Translations under genes and position numbers: made by a program
Notes under the pieces: model-generated
What the model saw: only the letters and a program-made list of their open reading frames with translations
What the model was told of the DNA's origin: nothing
The model's database searches: none
Source of the DNA: Asaia sp003994335
GTDB taxonomy: Bacteria > Pseudomonadota > Alphaproteobacteria > Acetobacterales > Acetobacteraceae
Direction: 5' to 3'
NCBI RefSeq assembly: GCF_037151175.1
Contig: NZ_JBBCOR010000007.1
Span: 1-64,000 of the forward strand
DNA length: 64,000 nt
Shown: positions 1 to 7,359 of the stretch, piece by piece
Layout: every line of letters begins with the position of its first letter
How positions within the stretch are numbered: position 1 is the stretch's first letter

Positions 1-4
1 GGAC

Positions 5-352
5 GTGACGGCGAGCGGCACGACGCTCCGGGCCGAATTCGCGGCCAATCTGCAAGTCGTACCGGATGCCACAGCCTCCGGCTCGTGGCTGGCCGTGCGC
101 ACGGTCATCGGGATCTGGACGGTGGATGCGCAGGGCAACAGCCCGGCCCAGCCCATGGCCGCGACAGGGGCGAACACGCGGATCGATCGGTCTTACGCCC
201 AGACCGTCACAGCGCGGTTCATGGCCACGAATCTGACACCCGGCACGAAGCTGCGGATCGGAGCGAGCGTGCAGGTGCTCACGGGGAGCCAGGGCAGCAC
301 GCCTCTGACTCTCAAGATGACCGATGCGGCCTTCACCTGGATCTCGGTCTGA
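5..352 (+). CDS. Phage tail-type protein, C-terminal part (cut by window edge)
   Basis: The reading frame is open to the first base of the window, so the GTG at 5 is probably internal and the true start lies upstream. The visible 115 residues are rich in Thr, Ala, Val and Gly with alternating short beta-type stretches and no membrane segment, as in tail, baseplate or receptor-binding proteins. The placement supports a virion role: small membrane proteins and a lysozyme follow on the same strand. I do not recognise a named family. Structural phage protein is an inference from context, and a plain hypothetical protein cannot be excluded. Confidence 0.45.
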   Translation: MTASGTTLRAEFAANLQVVPDATASGSWLAVRTVIGIWTVDAQGNSPAQPMAATGANTRIDRSYAQTVTARFMATNLTPGTKLRIGASVQVLTGSQGSTPLTLKMTDAAFTWISV

Positions 353-376
353 CTGGCAGGAATGAGGACACCCATC

Positions 377-742
377 ATGAGAGTGCAGGAAACCTGCCTC
401 GGCGCAGCGCTGGCCCTATGGGCATGCCTGCTTCTGGCGTTGCCTCCGGCGGATCTGACATGGCCCGGCCTTGGGGCGTTGCTCGCCATTCTGCCCCGCG
501 CCGATGATCCGGCGCTGGTCTATGCCCTGCTCGCCTGGCTGACGGGCGGGGCGCAGATCGTGGGGGCAGTGTGCAATTACCGCCCGCTGCGCAGGGCCGC
601 CGCCATTGCGGCCTTTACGGCCTGGGCGTTTATCGCCTGCGGGCTGATCGCCCCGGCTGCCTTGGTGCCCGCGATCGCGGCCTATGGCGCGCTTGCGCTG
701 CTCAATGTGCGGGCAGCGCTGGGGAGAATGGGCAATGCCTGA
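377..742 (+). CDS. Small multi-pass membrane protein of the prophage
   Basis: A protein of 121 residues with three or four hydrophobic segments (roughly residues 6-22, 38-58, 70-90 and 95-110) and few charged residues. The ATG at 377 is preferred over the ATG at 362 because GAGGA lies nine bases upstream of it. Its last codons overlap the ATG of the next gene (735) by eight bases, so the two are probably translated together. Function is unknown. Its place between a tail-type gene and the lysis region is compatible with a holin or a small membrane-modifying protein, but no family signature is visible. Confidence 0.5.
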   Translation: MRVQETCLGAALALWACLLLALPPADLTWPGLGALLAILPRADDPALVYALLAWLTGGAQIVGAVCNYRPLRRAAAIAAFTAWAFIACGLIAPAALVPAIAAYGALALLNVRAALGRMGNA

Positions 743-1001
743 GAACCTTACCCCGCAGCCCTGGTGGGTCGCGGTGATCGGCGGACTGCTTTTCACCATC
801 CGCTGGCTGATAGGCTTCGGGGCATCGAGCGCAAAGGCCACCATCGCGTCGCAGCAGGAGGAGATCGACCGGCTGAATGCCCGCGTGGATAATCTAGAGG
901 CAAGGGAGAAGGTCAATCTCGAGCTGATCGAGGAATTGCGAGAGCAGAATGGATTGCTGCGAGAGGCCCTTCGTCGAGCCGATTCGGTGGCGGCCCGATA
1001 G
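735..1001 (+). CDS. Membrane-anchored coiled-coil protein, spanin-like
   Basis: 88 residues: one hydrophobic segment near residues 8-28, then an uninterrupted charged helix (about 35-85) with a heptad-like pattern of Leu, Ile and Val among Glu, Arg and Gln. The sequence QQEEIDRLNARVDNLEAR is typical of a coiled coil. A single N-terminal membrane anchor with a long periplasmic coiled coil is the layout of inner-membrane spanins (Rz type). The start overlaps the stop of the preceding membrane protein. The spanin role is inferred from layout and position; no outer-membrane partner (Rz1) was found nested in or after it. Confidence 0.5.
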   Translation: MPENLTPQPWWVAVIGGLLFTIRWLIGFGASSAKATIASQQEEIDRLNARVDNLEAREKVNLELIEELREQNGLLREALRRADSVAAR

Positions 1002-1137
1002 GCCGAAATGGGGGACAGCGGAATGTCAGCTCACATTTGGACCTATCTCGCAAAGAATATGCATATTACTGATTTAAGTTAGCAAGCAATGTTTACTTAT
1101 ATTTTTTTGTCATAATAATCTTGGATATCACAAACTT

Positions 1138-1722
1138 CTACTCCTTTGAGATTGAAAATTCAGTAACGGCCCGCATAAGTATATTTTTGAGCTCTTGCAA
1201 ATTATCAGCCCTCGCATCAGAATTTATAACGTAATCGCCAAACCTATCAGATCCAGACCGAGGAAATGTAACCTTATCATGATCAGAATCAACACGTAGA
1301 GAACATACGATTCTTCTAGATTTCACTATAATATCAGTCGGCAATTCTTCTTTTGACAAGATAAATTTTAGTCCTTCCGATGTTTCATTTGAAACAATAT
1401 CACTGATAGAAGCATTTTGGTATTTTTCATTGAATTTATCTATGTCAATCATTGTTATGGTCAGATTTTCAATGTAAAAATTAAATTTATCCAAAATAAT
1501 ATTTCCAGTTTCGGTTCTTAAAATAACCGGGTAAGAATCAATAGATGAAAAAACATTATTTATTTCGGTTATTGCTTTATAATACCAATGGAATCTTTTC
1601 TTCATCTCAGCGAATGTCATAAAGCCACTGCATGCTTTCCTTTTCATTTTAACATATTCCAAAAACGCAGAGTCGCTAAATTCACCACTATCAGTGATTT
1701 TATTGATCTTGGTTTCGTCCAT
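1138..1722 (-). CDS. AT-rich hypothetical protein of foreign origin
   Basis: 194 residues, soluble, rich in Ile, Lys, Asn, Ser and Asp, with no signal peptide or membrane segment. The reading frame and both flanks are strikingly AT-rich in a GC-rich neighbourhood, and the codons used (AAA, ATA, AAT, TTT) differ from every neighbour. GGAGA lies seven bases upstream of the ATG, so it is probably translated. It runs against the direction of the phage genes. I recognise no domain. Opposite strand, foreign base composition and position between phage modules are the hallmarks of a lysogenic-conversion (moron) gene, which could be a phage-exclusion or defence factor; that is inference. Confidence 0.65.
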   Translation of the reverse strand: MDETKINKITDSGEFSDSAFLEYVKMKRKACSGFMTFAEMKKRFHWYYKAITEINNVFSSIDSYPVILRTETGNIILDKFNFYIENLTITMIDIDKFNEKYQNASISDIVSNETSEGLKFILSKEELPTDIIVKSRRIVCSLRVDSDHDKVTFPRSGSDRFGDYVINSDARADNLQELKNILMRAVTEFSISKE

Positions 1723-1852
1723 TTTTTATCTCCATAAGTTTTCGCACGCGTAAAAACCTCTGATAGCATGTTACACCAAAAGCCGTCTTGAACGTAACTC
1801 TAGGTCCGCAACGAAGGCGGGAGCGGTCGGTCGTTACGCTTCCTGTTCTTCC

Positions 1853-2404
1853 TCACTCAGTAGCACCACCCCTACACAACCCTCTGATCACCAGCATAAT
1901 GGCCGCACGTTCGCAGGATGATCCAGCAGGCGATAGTCCACCATCGAGAGCCAACGTGGCGAGGCCGTGAACAGCGGCCCAGCAGGCGAGTGTCGCGGCC
2001 TCCAGGTTATCGGGTGCGACCTGCTGGACCCGTCGGACCATAACGCCATATGCATTGTCTTCGACAGGTGGGGGCCCGCCATCATGTCCGGCGAACATCA
2101 GGCGGAAAAGCTGAGGCTGTTTCCGGGCGAAAGCGACATAGGCCTCGCCCTGTGCGAGCAGGGCCTTTTGGGCATCCGGCTGTTGATCTGCGGCCAGCAA
2201 TACTACGCGAAGCGTCTCGAAGCCATGCAGGGCTACAGCGGCCAGAAGAGCCTCCTTGTCTCGAAAATGTCGGTAGGGCGCCATAGCTGACACGCCAGCT
2301 TCGCGAGCTACGGCGCGCAGCCCCACTGCCTCTCCTCGCTCGAGAGACGCCAAAGCTGCGGCGACAAGGCGTGTCCGCAGATCGCTGGAAACGGAATCAT
2401 TCAT
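1853..2404 (-). CDS. TetR/AcrR family transcriptional regulator
   Basis: 183 residues. The N-terminal helix-turn-helix (residues 29-48, LRAVAREAGVSAMAPYRHFRDK) is a standard TetR reading head. The C-terminal helices resemble the WHG-type TetR ligand domain (FARKQPQLFRLMF). The ATG at 2404 is chosen because longer versions would run across the divergent promoter and its operator. It is transcribed away from the DUF4188 gene at 2463, and the two share a promoter region holding a perfect inverted repeat. By analogy with other divergent TetR pairs it probably represses both genes; the inducer is unknown. Confidence 0.85.
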   Translation of the reverse strand: MNDSVSSDLRTRLVAAALASLERGEAVGLRAVAREAGVSAMAPYRHFRDKEALLAAVALHGFETLRVVLLAADQQPDAQKALLAQGEAYVAFARKQPQLFRLMFAGHDGGPPPVEDNAYGVMVRRVQQVAPDNLEAATLACWAAVHGLATLALDGGLSPAGSSCERAAIMLVIRGLCRGGATE

Positions 2405-2446
2405 GTTTACAATGTATACCAAACTCAATACGCTTACATTGTAAAC
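2405..2446. promoter_or_regulatory. TetR operator: perfect 12-bp inverted repeat in the divergent promoter
   Basis: GTTTACAATGTA (2405-2416) is repeated as its exact reverse complement TACATTGTAAAC (2435-2446), separated by 18 bases. It fills the space between the divergent ATGs at 2404 and 2463. Each half carries its own near-palindrome TACAATGTA, so each may bind a dimer. The arms also contain TTTACA-like -35 elements, which suits repression by occlusion. Confidence 0.8.
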
Positions 2447-2462
2447 GCCATGGAGCTGCATC

Positions 2463-2960
2463 ATGCAAGCCGCAATCAACCGCCAATCCGTTGACCTTTC
2501 TGCGTATCCCGATCTCGTGATGATCATGCTCGGTTTTCGGATGCGAGGCTGGCGCAGCCTGCTTGCGATGCGACGGATCGGGCAGGGATTGGCGCAAATT
2601 GCTCGTGATCGCCCAGATGGTCTGCTCGCTGACGAGGGCCTGAGGTTCAGTTTGACGCATATCGGCTTTCGTCAATACTGGCGCGATATGGACGCGCTCG
2701 AGCGTTTTACGCGCAGCGAACCGCATGCCGACTGGTGGCGCCGTATACGAGAGATGACGGCGGGTGCGGGTTTTTGGCATGAAACCTATCACGCCCGTGG
2801 CGGTATCGAGGCCGTATACGTCGGGATGGATCAACCTGTTGGTTTGCAGCATTTCGCCCCTGAGAGAAGCCCAACGGGGCCTTTCGCGTCGGCTCGGTCG
2901 AGAATTCAAGGGGGCGCTGCAAACGCACCAGCGCAGCACGCGCCTGAACCAGTGGAATGA
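2463..2960 (+). CDS. DUF4188-type protein (heme-degrading/monooxygenase-like fold)
   Basis: 165 residues with the opening MIMLGFRMRGW and a later TRSEPHADWWR segment, which fit the DUF4188 family, related to dimeric alpha-beta barrel monooxygenases and aldoxime dehydratase-like proteins. The likely core is residues 10-125; the last 35 residues are Pro/Ala-rich and probably unstructured. It is soluble and probably cytoplasmic. It is driven from the operator region shared with the divergent TetR gene and followed by a rho-independent terminator. The reaction is not established; detoxification of a small hydrophobic molecule sensed by the TetR partner is an inference. Confidence 0.7.
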   Translation: MQAAINRQSVDLSAYPDLVMIMLGFRMRGWRSLLAMRRIGQGLAQIARDRPDGLLADEGLRFSLTHIGFRQYWRDMDALERFTRSEPHADWWRRIREMTAGAGFWHETYHARGGIEAVYVGMDQPVGLQHFAPERSPTGPFASARSRIQGGAANAPAQHAPEPVE

Positions 2961-3035
2961 ATGCGCTCTGGTATCCCTAATATCGACCTGAATCTGTTCG
3001 GCTGACCGCAACAGCCGAGGATTATCTTGACCCAA

Positions 3036-3060
3036 GCCGCCCAACCCGGGCGGCTTTTTT
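3036..3060 (+). terminator. Rho-independent terminator after the DUF4188 gene
   Basis: Stem GCCGCCC (3036-3042) pairs with GGGCGGC (3048-3054) around a five-base loop and is followed at once by six T residues. It separates the DUF4188 unit from the lysozyme gene that starts at 3080. Confidence 0.85.
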
Positions 3061-3079
3061 CGTTTTGGAGACATGATTG

Positions 3080-3574
3080 ATGACACCTTCATTGGAAATC
3101 GCTCTGGCGCTTCTGCGTCGGGACGATATCGAGGGGCTGCGTCTTGCGCCCTATCTCTGCCCGGCCGGGTATTGGACCATCGGAATCGGAAATCGCTTCC
3201 TCGGTGCTGGCTCGCCCGTCACGGCTGTAACGAAACCCGTTACAGAAACCGAGGCGCTCGATCTTGCAGGCAAAACGCTGGCCGGGCTGCGCAAGACATT
3301 GCTCGAAGCGGTGCATGTCCCGCTGGCTCCGTGGCAGGAGGGGGCGCTCCTGTCGTGGCAGTTCAATGTGGGCAGTGCCGCCATGCGTAGCTCTACGCTT
3401 GTCTCGCTTCTGAACAGGGGGCTCTACGCGGCGGCGGGACAACAGCTTTTATGCTGGGACAAAGCCACGGTGAATGGCCGTCTTATCGTGTTGCCTGGCC
3501 TTCAGCGTCGTCGTCGTATCGAGCTTTCTGTTTATCAGGGCCGCCCTGCTGCGGGTGTGCCGTTTACGGTCTGA
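3080..3574 (+). CDS. Phage lysozyme (endolysin), GH24 family
   Basis: 164 residues. It would hydrolyse peptidoglycan glycan strands at the end of the lytic cycle. The T4-type catalytic layout E-8aa-D/C-5aa-T is present as Glu18, Cys27 and Thr33, within EGLRLAPYLCPAGYWTIGIGN. The Asp of T4 is replaced by Cys here, a variant known in phage endolysins. The downstream segments LAPWQEGALLSWQFNVG and STLVSLLNRG match the family. There is no signal peptide, so it needs a holin for export. The ATG at 3080 is used rather than the TTG at 3077; GGAG lies nine bases upstream. Confidence 0.92.
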   Translation: MTPSLEIALALLRRDDIEGLRLAPYLCPAGYWTIGIGNRFLGAGSPVTAVTKPVTETEALDLAGKTLAGLRKTLLEAVHVPLAPWQEGALLSWQFNVGSAAMRSSTLVSLLNRGLYAAAGQQLLCWDKATVNGRLIVLPGLQRRRRIELSVYQGRPAAGVPFTV

Positions 3575-3622
3575 CTGACCGTCTCTCTTCTTTCCTACAA
3601 TCGAATATGAGGACACACTGCC

Positions 3623-3859
3623 ATGACACTGGATTGGCAAAGCCTTTACGCGTCCATTCTTCCATTCATTCCAGCCGAGATCTCGGCCGATATGACAATG
3701 GTTGGGACGTTTCTCGTCTCACTTTGCGCGGTAATCGCCCGATTCTGGCCACGCCCTGCTACAGGATCGAGATGGTTGATTGTCTATCGCTTGGTGAACT
3801 GCATCGGGATGAACGGGAGACACGCCGCGAATGCAGATGACAGCCGAAGAGGTTCTTAG
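3623..3859 (+). CDS. Small holin-like membrane protein
   Basis: 78 residues with a hydrophobic segment near residues 24-42 (MVGTFLVSLCAVIARFW), a short second hydrophobic stretch (WLIVYRLVNCIGM) and a basic, Asn-rich tail. It follows the lysozyme by 48 bases on the same strand, where holins often sit. The size, membrane segment and charged C terminus fit a class II holin, but I see no diagnostic motif. The order lysozyme then holin is the reverse of many phages. Confidence 0.5.
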   Translation: MTLDWQSLYASILPFIPAEISADMTMVGTFLVSLCAVIARFWPRPATGSRWLIVYRLVNCIGMNGRHAANADDSRRGS

Positions 3860-4186
3860 GCTTCGCTGCGTTCAGTTCGCGGGAGGGGACGCATGATTTG
3901 TTTCAAGTCCCAATATGGTCAGCCGACGTATGGCTTCCGATCTTGATGGAAGATCAGGCTGCAGACGCCGCCATTCGTCCACCGAAGATATAAAACTCTT
4001 CGAGGCGACAAGCTGGATGCGCTGATCTTGCTTCTCATCATTCATATTCGAGCGATAGCGTAAAACTTCATATGCGCAAAGTGTGTAAGATATGTTGCGC
4101 AGTTGAGTAAGGTGTGTAAGTTGAGTGTTCGGACCTGAGGATTGCAGCCTCAGGCCCGAACTAACCTCCAGCAGGGATCACACCCC
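3860..4186. other. Non-coding stretch with short direct repeats and a hairpin
   Basis: No convincing gene. The right half holds two copies of GTGTGTAAG (4081-4089 and 4112-4120) and two of TTGAGT (4103-4108 and 4121-4126). An imperfect hairpin follows (4128-4160; CCTGAGG pairs with CCTCAGG and TTCGG with CCGAA). Together they look like the control region for the two genes that follow. A 21-codon open frame at 3832 is too short to support. Confidence 0.4.
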
Positions 4187-4615
4187 ATGCCACAGGCTGA
4201 TGCCTCTTCTAGCACGTCTCGACGTGCCGTTCTCTCTCAACTTGCTGCTATGCCACTTGTCGGCTCAATCGCCGCATTCATTCCAGCCGCGCAGGCACTA
4301 GGCGAGGCCGATGCCACGCTTCTGGGGCATATCGCTCGCGCTATCGAAACGCATCGGGTCATGAATGACCGAACGCACAAGTCTACTGATGAGGAATACC
4401 TCGCTCTCTTGGACGAGTTCGACAGTCACCTAGATAATCTGGCCGAGATCCGAGCCGTCACGCCCGCGGGGCTTGAGGCCAAAGCATGCCTCATCCAGCT
4501 GTATCTCCCCTCCTATTTCCATGCGTTCGAGGTGGACGAGCGCAGCCCGGAAATCCGTCTCCTCTTCAGTTTCATCCAAGACGCCACCTTCTTTGCACAA
4601 AGGAATGCCGTATGA
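4187..4615 (+). CDS. Hypothetical phage-region protein with Tat-like leader
   Basis: 142 residues. The start at 4187 is chosen because AGCAGGGA lies just upstream; an earlier in-frame start would run through the hairpin at 4128-4160. The N terminus reads SRRAVLSQLAAMPLVGSIAAFIPAAQA, that is, two arginines, a hydrophobic stretch and an AQA-like cleavage site, which resembles a twin-arginine leader. The rest is mostly helical and acidic with no motif I recognise. Its stop overlaps the ATG of the antirepressor gene by four bases (ATGA), so the two are probably translationally coupled. The export signal may be fortuitous. Confidence 0.55.
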   Translation: MPQADASSSTSRRAVLSQLAAMPLVGSIAAFIPAAQALGEADATLLGHIARAIETHRVMNDRTHKSTDEEYLALLDEFDSHLDNLAEIRAVTPAGLEAKACLIQLYLPSYFHAFEVDERSPEIRLLFSFIQDATFFAQRNAV

Positions 4616-5358
4616 ATGAGATGCTTATCCCCCTCAGCTTCGAGGGCAGAGAAATCCGCGTGGTGACGATCGGCGGCGAGCCGTTCTTTGTCGGCAGGGA
4701 TGTGGCCGAGCGGCTGGGCTATGCCGATCCAACCAACGCGATGAAGCAACATTGCCGTGGGGTGGCAAAACACCACCCCATCGTCGACGCACTCGGACGG
4801 ACACAGGATGTCCGTGTTCTGTCAGAGCCCGATGTGTTGCGGCTGATCGTGCGTAGCAAGCGCCCCGAGGCCGAACGCTTCGAGCGCTGGGTGTTCGAGG
4901 AAGTCCTGCCCGCCATACGCAAGACCGGCGGCTACATGACGGCTGCACCGGAGGAAACGCCCGAGGCCCTTGCCGCCCGAGCTCTGGCCGTGTTGCAGGC
5001 CACGGTAGCCCGGCAGAAAGCCGCCCTGGTGGAAACATTGCCTAAAGCGGAGGTGTACGATCGGCTGGTGAATGCCGAGGGTAGTCTGTGCATCACCGCT
5101 GCCGCCAAGAACCTCCATATGCGCCCCAAGGCCCTGTTCGACTGGCTGGCGCATAATGGCTGGATCTACCGCCGCCCCGGCGCCGATCACTGGCTGGGCT
5201 ATCAGGCCCACACGTCCAATGGCGATCTGGACCACAAGATCACCACCGTTACCCGTCCCGACGGCTCGGAAAAGGTGACAGAGCAGGTGCGTATTACTGC
5301 CAAGGGCCTCGCCAGACTGGAAAAGCTGATGCCTGAGCGGCTGCATAGCGTGGCGTGA
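4612..5358 (+). CDS. Phage antirepressor, Bro-N plus KilAC domains
   Basis: 248 residues in two domains. The N-terminal Bro-N part (about 1-110) contains GEPFFVGRDVAERLGYADPTNA, VLSEPDVLRLIVRSK and the conserved FERWVFEEVLPAIRKTGGY. The C-terminal KilAC/ANT part (about 140-245) contains LCITAAAKNLHMRPKALFDWLAHNGWIYRR. Such proteins bind phage repressors or DNA and control the switch between lysogeny and lysis. The ATG overlaps the preceding stop by four bases. It is the strongest single phage marker in the window and appears complete. Confidence 0.92.
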   Translation: MNEMLIPLSFEGREIRVVTIGGEPFFVGRDVAERLGYADPTNAMKQHCRGVAKHHPIVDALGRTQDVRVLSEPDVLRLIVRSKRPEAERFERWVFEEVLPAIRKTGGYMTAAPEETPEALAARALAVLQATVARQKAALVETLPKAEVYDRLVNAEGSLCITAAAKNLHMRPKALFDWLAHNGWIYRRPGADHWLGYQAHTSNGDLDHKITTVTRPDGSEKVTEQVRITAKGLARLEKLMPERLHSVA

Positions 5359-5384
5359 AAGGGAAGGGGTTGCCTGTGATCTTC

Positions 5385-5831
5385 TCAGCTTACGGGATCT
5401 ACCCCTAGTCGCGCTGTCAGGGCGGACCATTCAGGCGGTTTGAGCAAATCCGCCAGAGTCTGTGCGTCCAGAACAGCCATGAACGCGCCGAGCGCGTCGC
5501 CTAGCAAGGTCTGAAGGCGACACGCCCCCGTCAGCAAGCAGCTTTGACCCGTCTGGAAACAGGCCACCAGCGCCATGTCCTCTTCGGTAAAGCGCACAAG
5601 ATCGCCCAAGCCTATTTCGGCAGGCGGGCGGGCAAGCACGAGCCCTCCGCCCCGTCCGCGCATAGTGGTGACAAAACCACCCTGGCCAAGGCGATGCACG
5701 ATCTTGACCAGATGATTTTCCGAGATGCCGTAGCGTTCAGCAATCTCGTGGATCGACACGCGTCGGTCCTGATTGAGGCCAAGGTAGAGCAGCACGCGCA
5801 AGGCGTAATCTGTATGAAGGGTCAAACGCAT
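5385..5831 (-). CDS. nsrR: NsrR, nitric-oxide-sensing Rrf2 family repressor
   Basis: 148 residues. The N-terminal winged helix of Rrf2 proteins opens with MRLTLHTDYALRVLLYLGL and continues with ISENHLVKIVHRLGQGGFV. Three cysteines near the C terminus (Cys91, Cys98, Cys104 in ACFQTGQSCLLTGACRL) would ligate the Fe-S cluster that NO destroys, releasing the DNA. The ATG at 5831 matches the family start. The gene is divergent from hmp, its classic target, with two NsrR-type boxes between them. The first cysteine gap is slightly longer than in E. coli NsrR, within the variation seen for Rrf2 proteins. Confidence 0.9.
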   Translation of the reverse strand: MRLTLHTDYALRVLLYLGLNQDRRVSIHEIAERYGISENHLVKIVHRLGQGGFVTTMRGRGGGLVLARPPAEIGLGDLVRFTEEDMALVACFQTGQSCLLTGACRLQTLLGDALGAFMAVLDAQTLADLLKPPEWSALTARLGVDPVS

Positions 5832-5836
5832 ACGAA

Positions 5837-5859
5837 AAGATGTAGCAGATTTGCATCTT
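5837..5859. promoter_or_regulatory. NsrR operator 1
   Basis: A 23-bp inverted repeat opens with AAGATG (5837-5842) and closes with CATCTT (5854-5859), matching the AAGATG-N11-CATCTT form of NsrR boxes. It begins six bases upstream of the nsrR start and so should mediate autorepression. Confidence 0.8.
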
Positions 5860-5876
5860 TCGTACATCAAGCCTAA

Positions 5877-5899
5877 AAGATGTGAAAGATATACATCTT
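5877..5899. promoter_or_regulatory. NsrR operator 2
   Basis: A second 23-bp element with AAGATG (5877-5882) and CATCTT (5894-5899). It lies 15 bases upstream of the hmp ATG and exactly 40 bp from operator 1 centre to centre, close to four helical turns, which would place two bound dimers on the same face of DNA. Confidence 0.8.
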
Positions 5900-5913
5900 A
5901 TAGGAGTCGCAAG

Positions 5914-7104
5914 ATGACCCAACCACTCGAATCCGGCACCGTCGAAATCGTCAAAGCGACGATCCCCGCGCTCGAGGCGCATGGCCTGGCGATCACCACG
6001 ACGATGTACGCTTCTCTCATGCGCGATCCTGCCATAGCGGCCATGTTCAATCAGACCGATCAGGCCAATGGGCGCCAGCCCCATGCCCTTGCTGCCGCGG
6101 TTCTGGCCTATGCACGTCATATCGATCATCCCGAGAAGCTTGAATCAGCCCTCAATCTCATCGTTGAGCGGCATGTCGCGGTTATCGTCAAACCCGAGCA
6201 ATACCCGGTTGTTGGTAAGGCCCTTCTCGGGGCGATCAAGACCGTTCTGGGAAACGCAGCGACACCGGAAATCATGCATGCGTGGGGCGATGCCTATCGC
6301 TTTCTTGCTGATGTGCTCATCGCCCGTGAAGCCAGCGTCTATGAGGAACGGTCAGCTGTCCCGGGTGGCTGGCGCGAGTGGCGGGAATTCCGTGTTGAGA
6401 AGCGCATTCGGGAAAGCGAAACCGTCACCTCCTTCTGGCTTGTTCCAATCGATAAGAAGCCGGTTCTGCGCCACGAGCCGGGTCAGTTTCTGACCTTTCG
6501 CCTCGATCGGGACGGTCTCAACACGCGACGTAGCTACAGCATTTCCAGCGCGCCTAACGAGATGGGCTACCGGATCTCGGTCAAGCGCGATCCGAAGGGG
6601 CTCGTGTCGCGGTGGTTTCATGACCAGCTGAATGTTGGAGACATCCTGAACGTTACCCCGCCTTCCGGCGATTTCACTCTGGTCGAGCTCGGTGCGTCTC
6701 CTGCCGTTCTGGTTAGCGCAGGCATAGGCATTACGCCCTTCATGAGCATGCTGCTCGCGGCTCGCGCCAACCGGCAAGACCGCCCATTGCGTCTCGTCCA
6801 CGGCGATCATGATGTGAGCAAAATGCCCTTTCAGGCGGAGTTGTCGGAACTGGCAACCATGCCTACGGCCCCGGCGATCGATCTTTTCGGCAGCTTAGGT
6901 TCGAACGGAACCCTCTCCATGACGTGTCATGCGGGCCGGATATCTCCAAAATGGGTATTTGATCATGTTGAACATAATGCCCACGTCTTCGTTTGCGGAC
7001 CACGCAGTTTCCAGCGCGATCTCATCATCGGGCTGACCCAGTTAGGCATAGAGCGCGCGCGTGTTCATCACGAGTTTTTCGGCTCTGACGAGCCGGTGGC
7101 TTAA
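5914..7104 (+). CDS. hmp: Flavohemoprotein, nitric oxide dioxygenase
   Basis: 396 residues, the usual length. It oxidises NO to nitrate using O2 and NAD(P)H in the cytoplasm. The globin domain spans about 1-140 with the proximal His87 in ERHVAVIVKPEQYPVVG. The FAD domain follows with RRSYSISSAP (about 207-216). The NAD domain has GIGITPFMSML and the C-terminal CGPRSF. The ATG at 5914 has TAGGAG nine bases upstream; a longer open frame runs through the operator and is not used. It is divergent from nsrR. It lies between phage genes and the att-like tRNA fragment, which suggests it travels with the element. Confidence 0.95.
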   Translation: MTQPLESGTVEIVKATIPALEAHGLAITTTMYASLMRDPAIAAMFNQTDQANGRQPHALAAAVLAYARHIDHPEKLESALNLIVERHVAVIVKPEQYPVVGKALLGAIKTVLGNAATPEIMHAWGDAYRFLADVLIAREASVYEERSAVPGGWREWREFRVEKRIRESETVTSFWLVPIDKKPVLRHEPGQFLTFRLDRDGLNTRRSYSISSAPNEMGYRISVKRDPKGLVSRWFHDQLNVGDILNVTPPSGDFTLVELGASPAVLVSAGIGITPFMSMLLAARANRQDRPLRLVHGDHDVSKMPFQAELSELATMPTAPAIDLFGSLGSNGTLSMTCHAGRISPKWVFDHVEHNAHVFVCGPRSFQRDLIIGLTQLGIERARVHHEFFGSDEPVA

Positions 7105-7359
7105 AAAAGGAGGTCGGGTGGAGCGAGAGGGTCATCTGGTGCGATGGCATCCGCCTGACAGCATGAACTCATCTTTTCGCTAGATTTCCGGGAGGAGTTT
7201 TGGATAAAAATCCCGCGTCCTGCCGGAGTAAGGAATAGATCTTCGGTCAAATCGAATAACGTATTCTGAATTCGAGTGGGTTTTATGGAATTGCGTAATC
7301 ATTAGATCCGTTTATATATTCAGACTGTATTATAGATGATAGTTTCATGGGGTTATATC

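Noticed and set aside
416..916. A 166-codon open frame on the minus strand
   Set aside because: It is a shadow of the small membrane protein and spanin-like genes; low-complexity composition and no ribosome site.
2397..3092. A 231-codon open frame opposite the DUF4188 gene
   Set aside because: It overlaps the whole divergent unit and its operator and terminator, and shows only mirrored composition.
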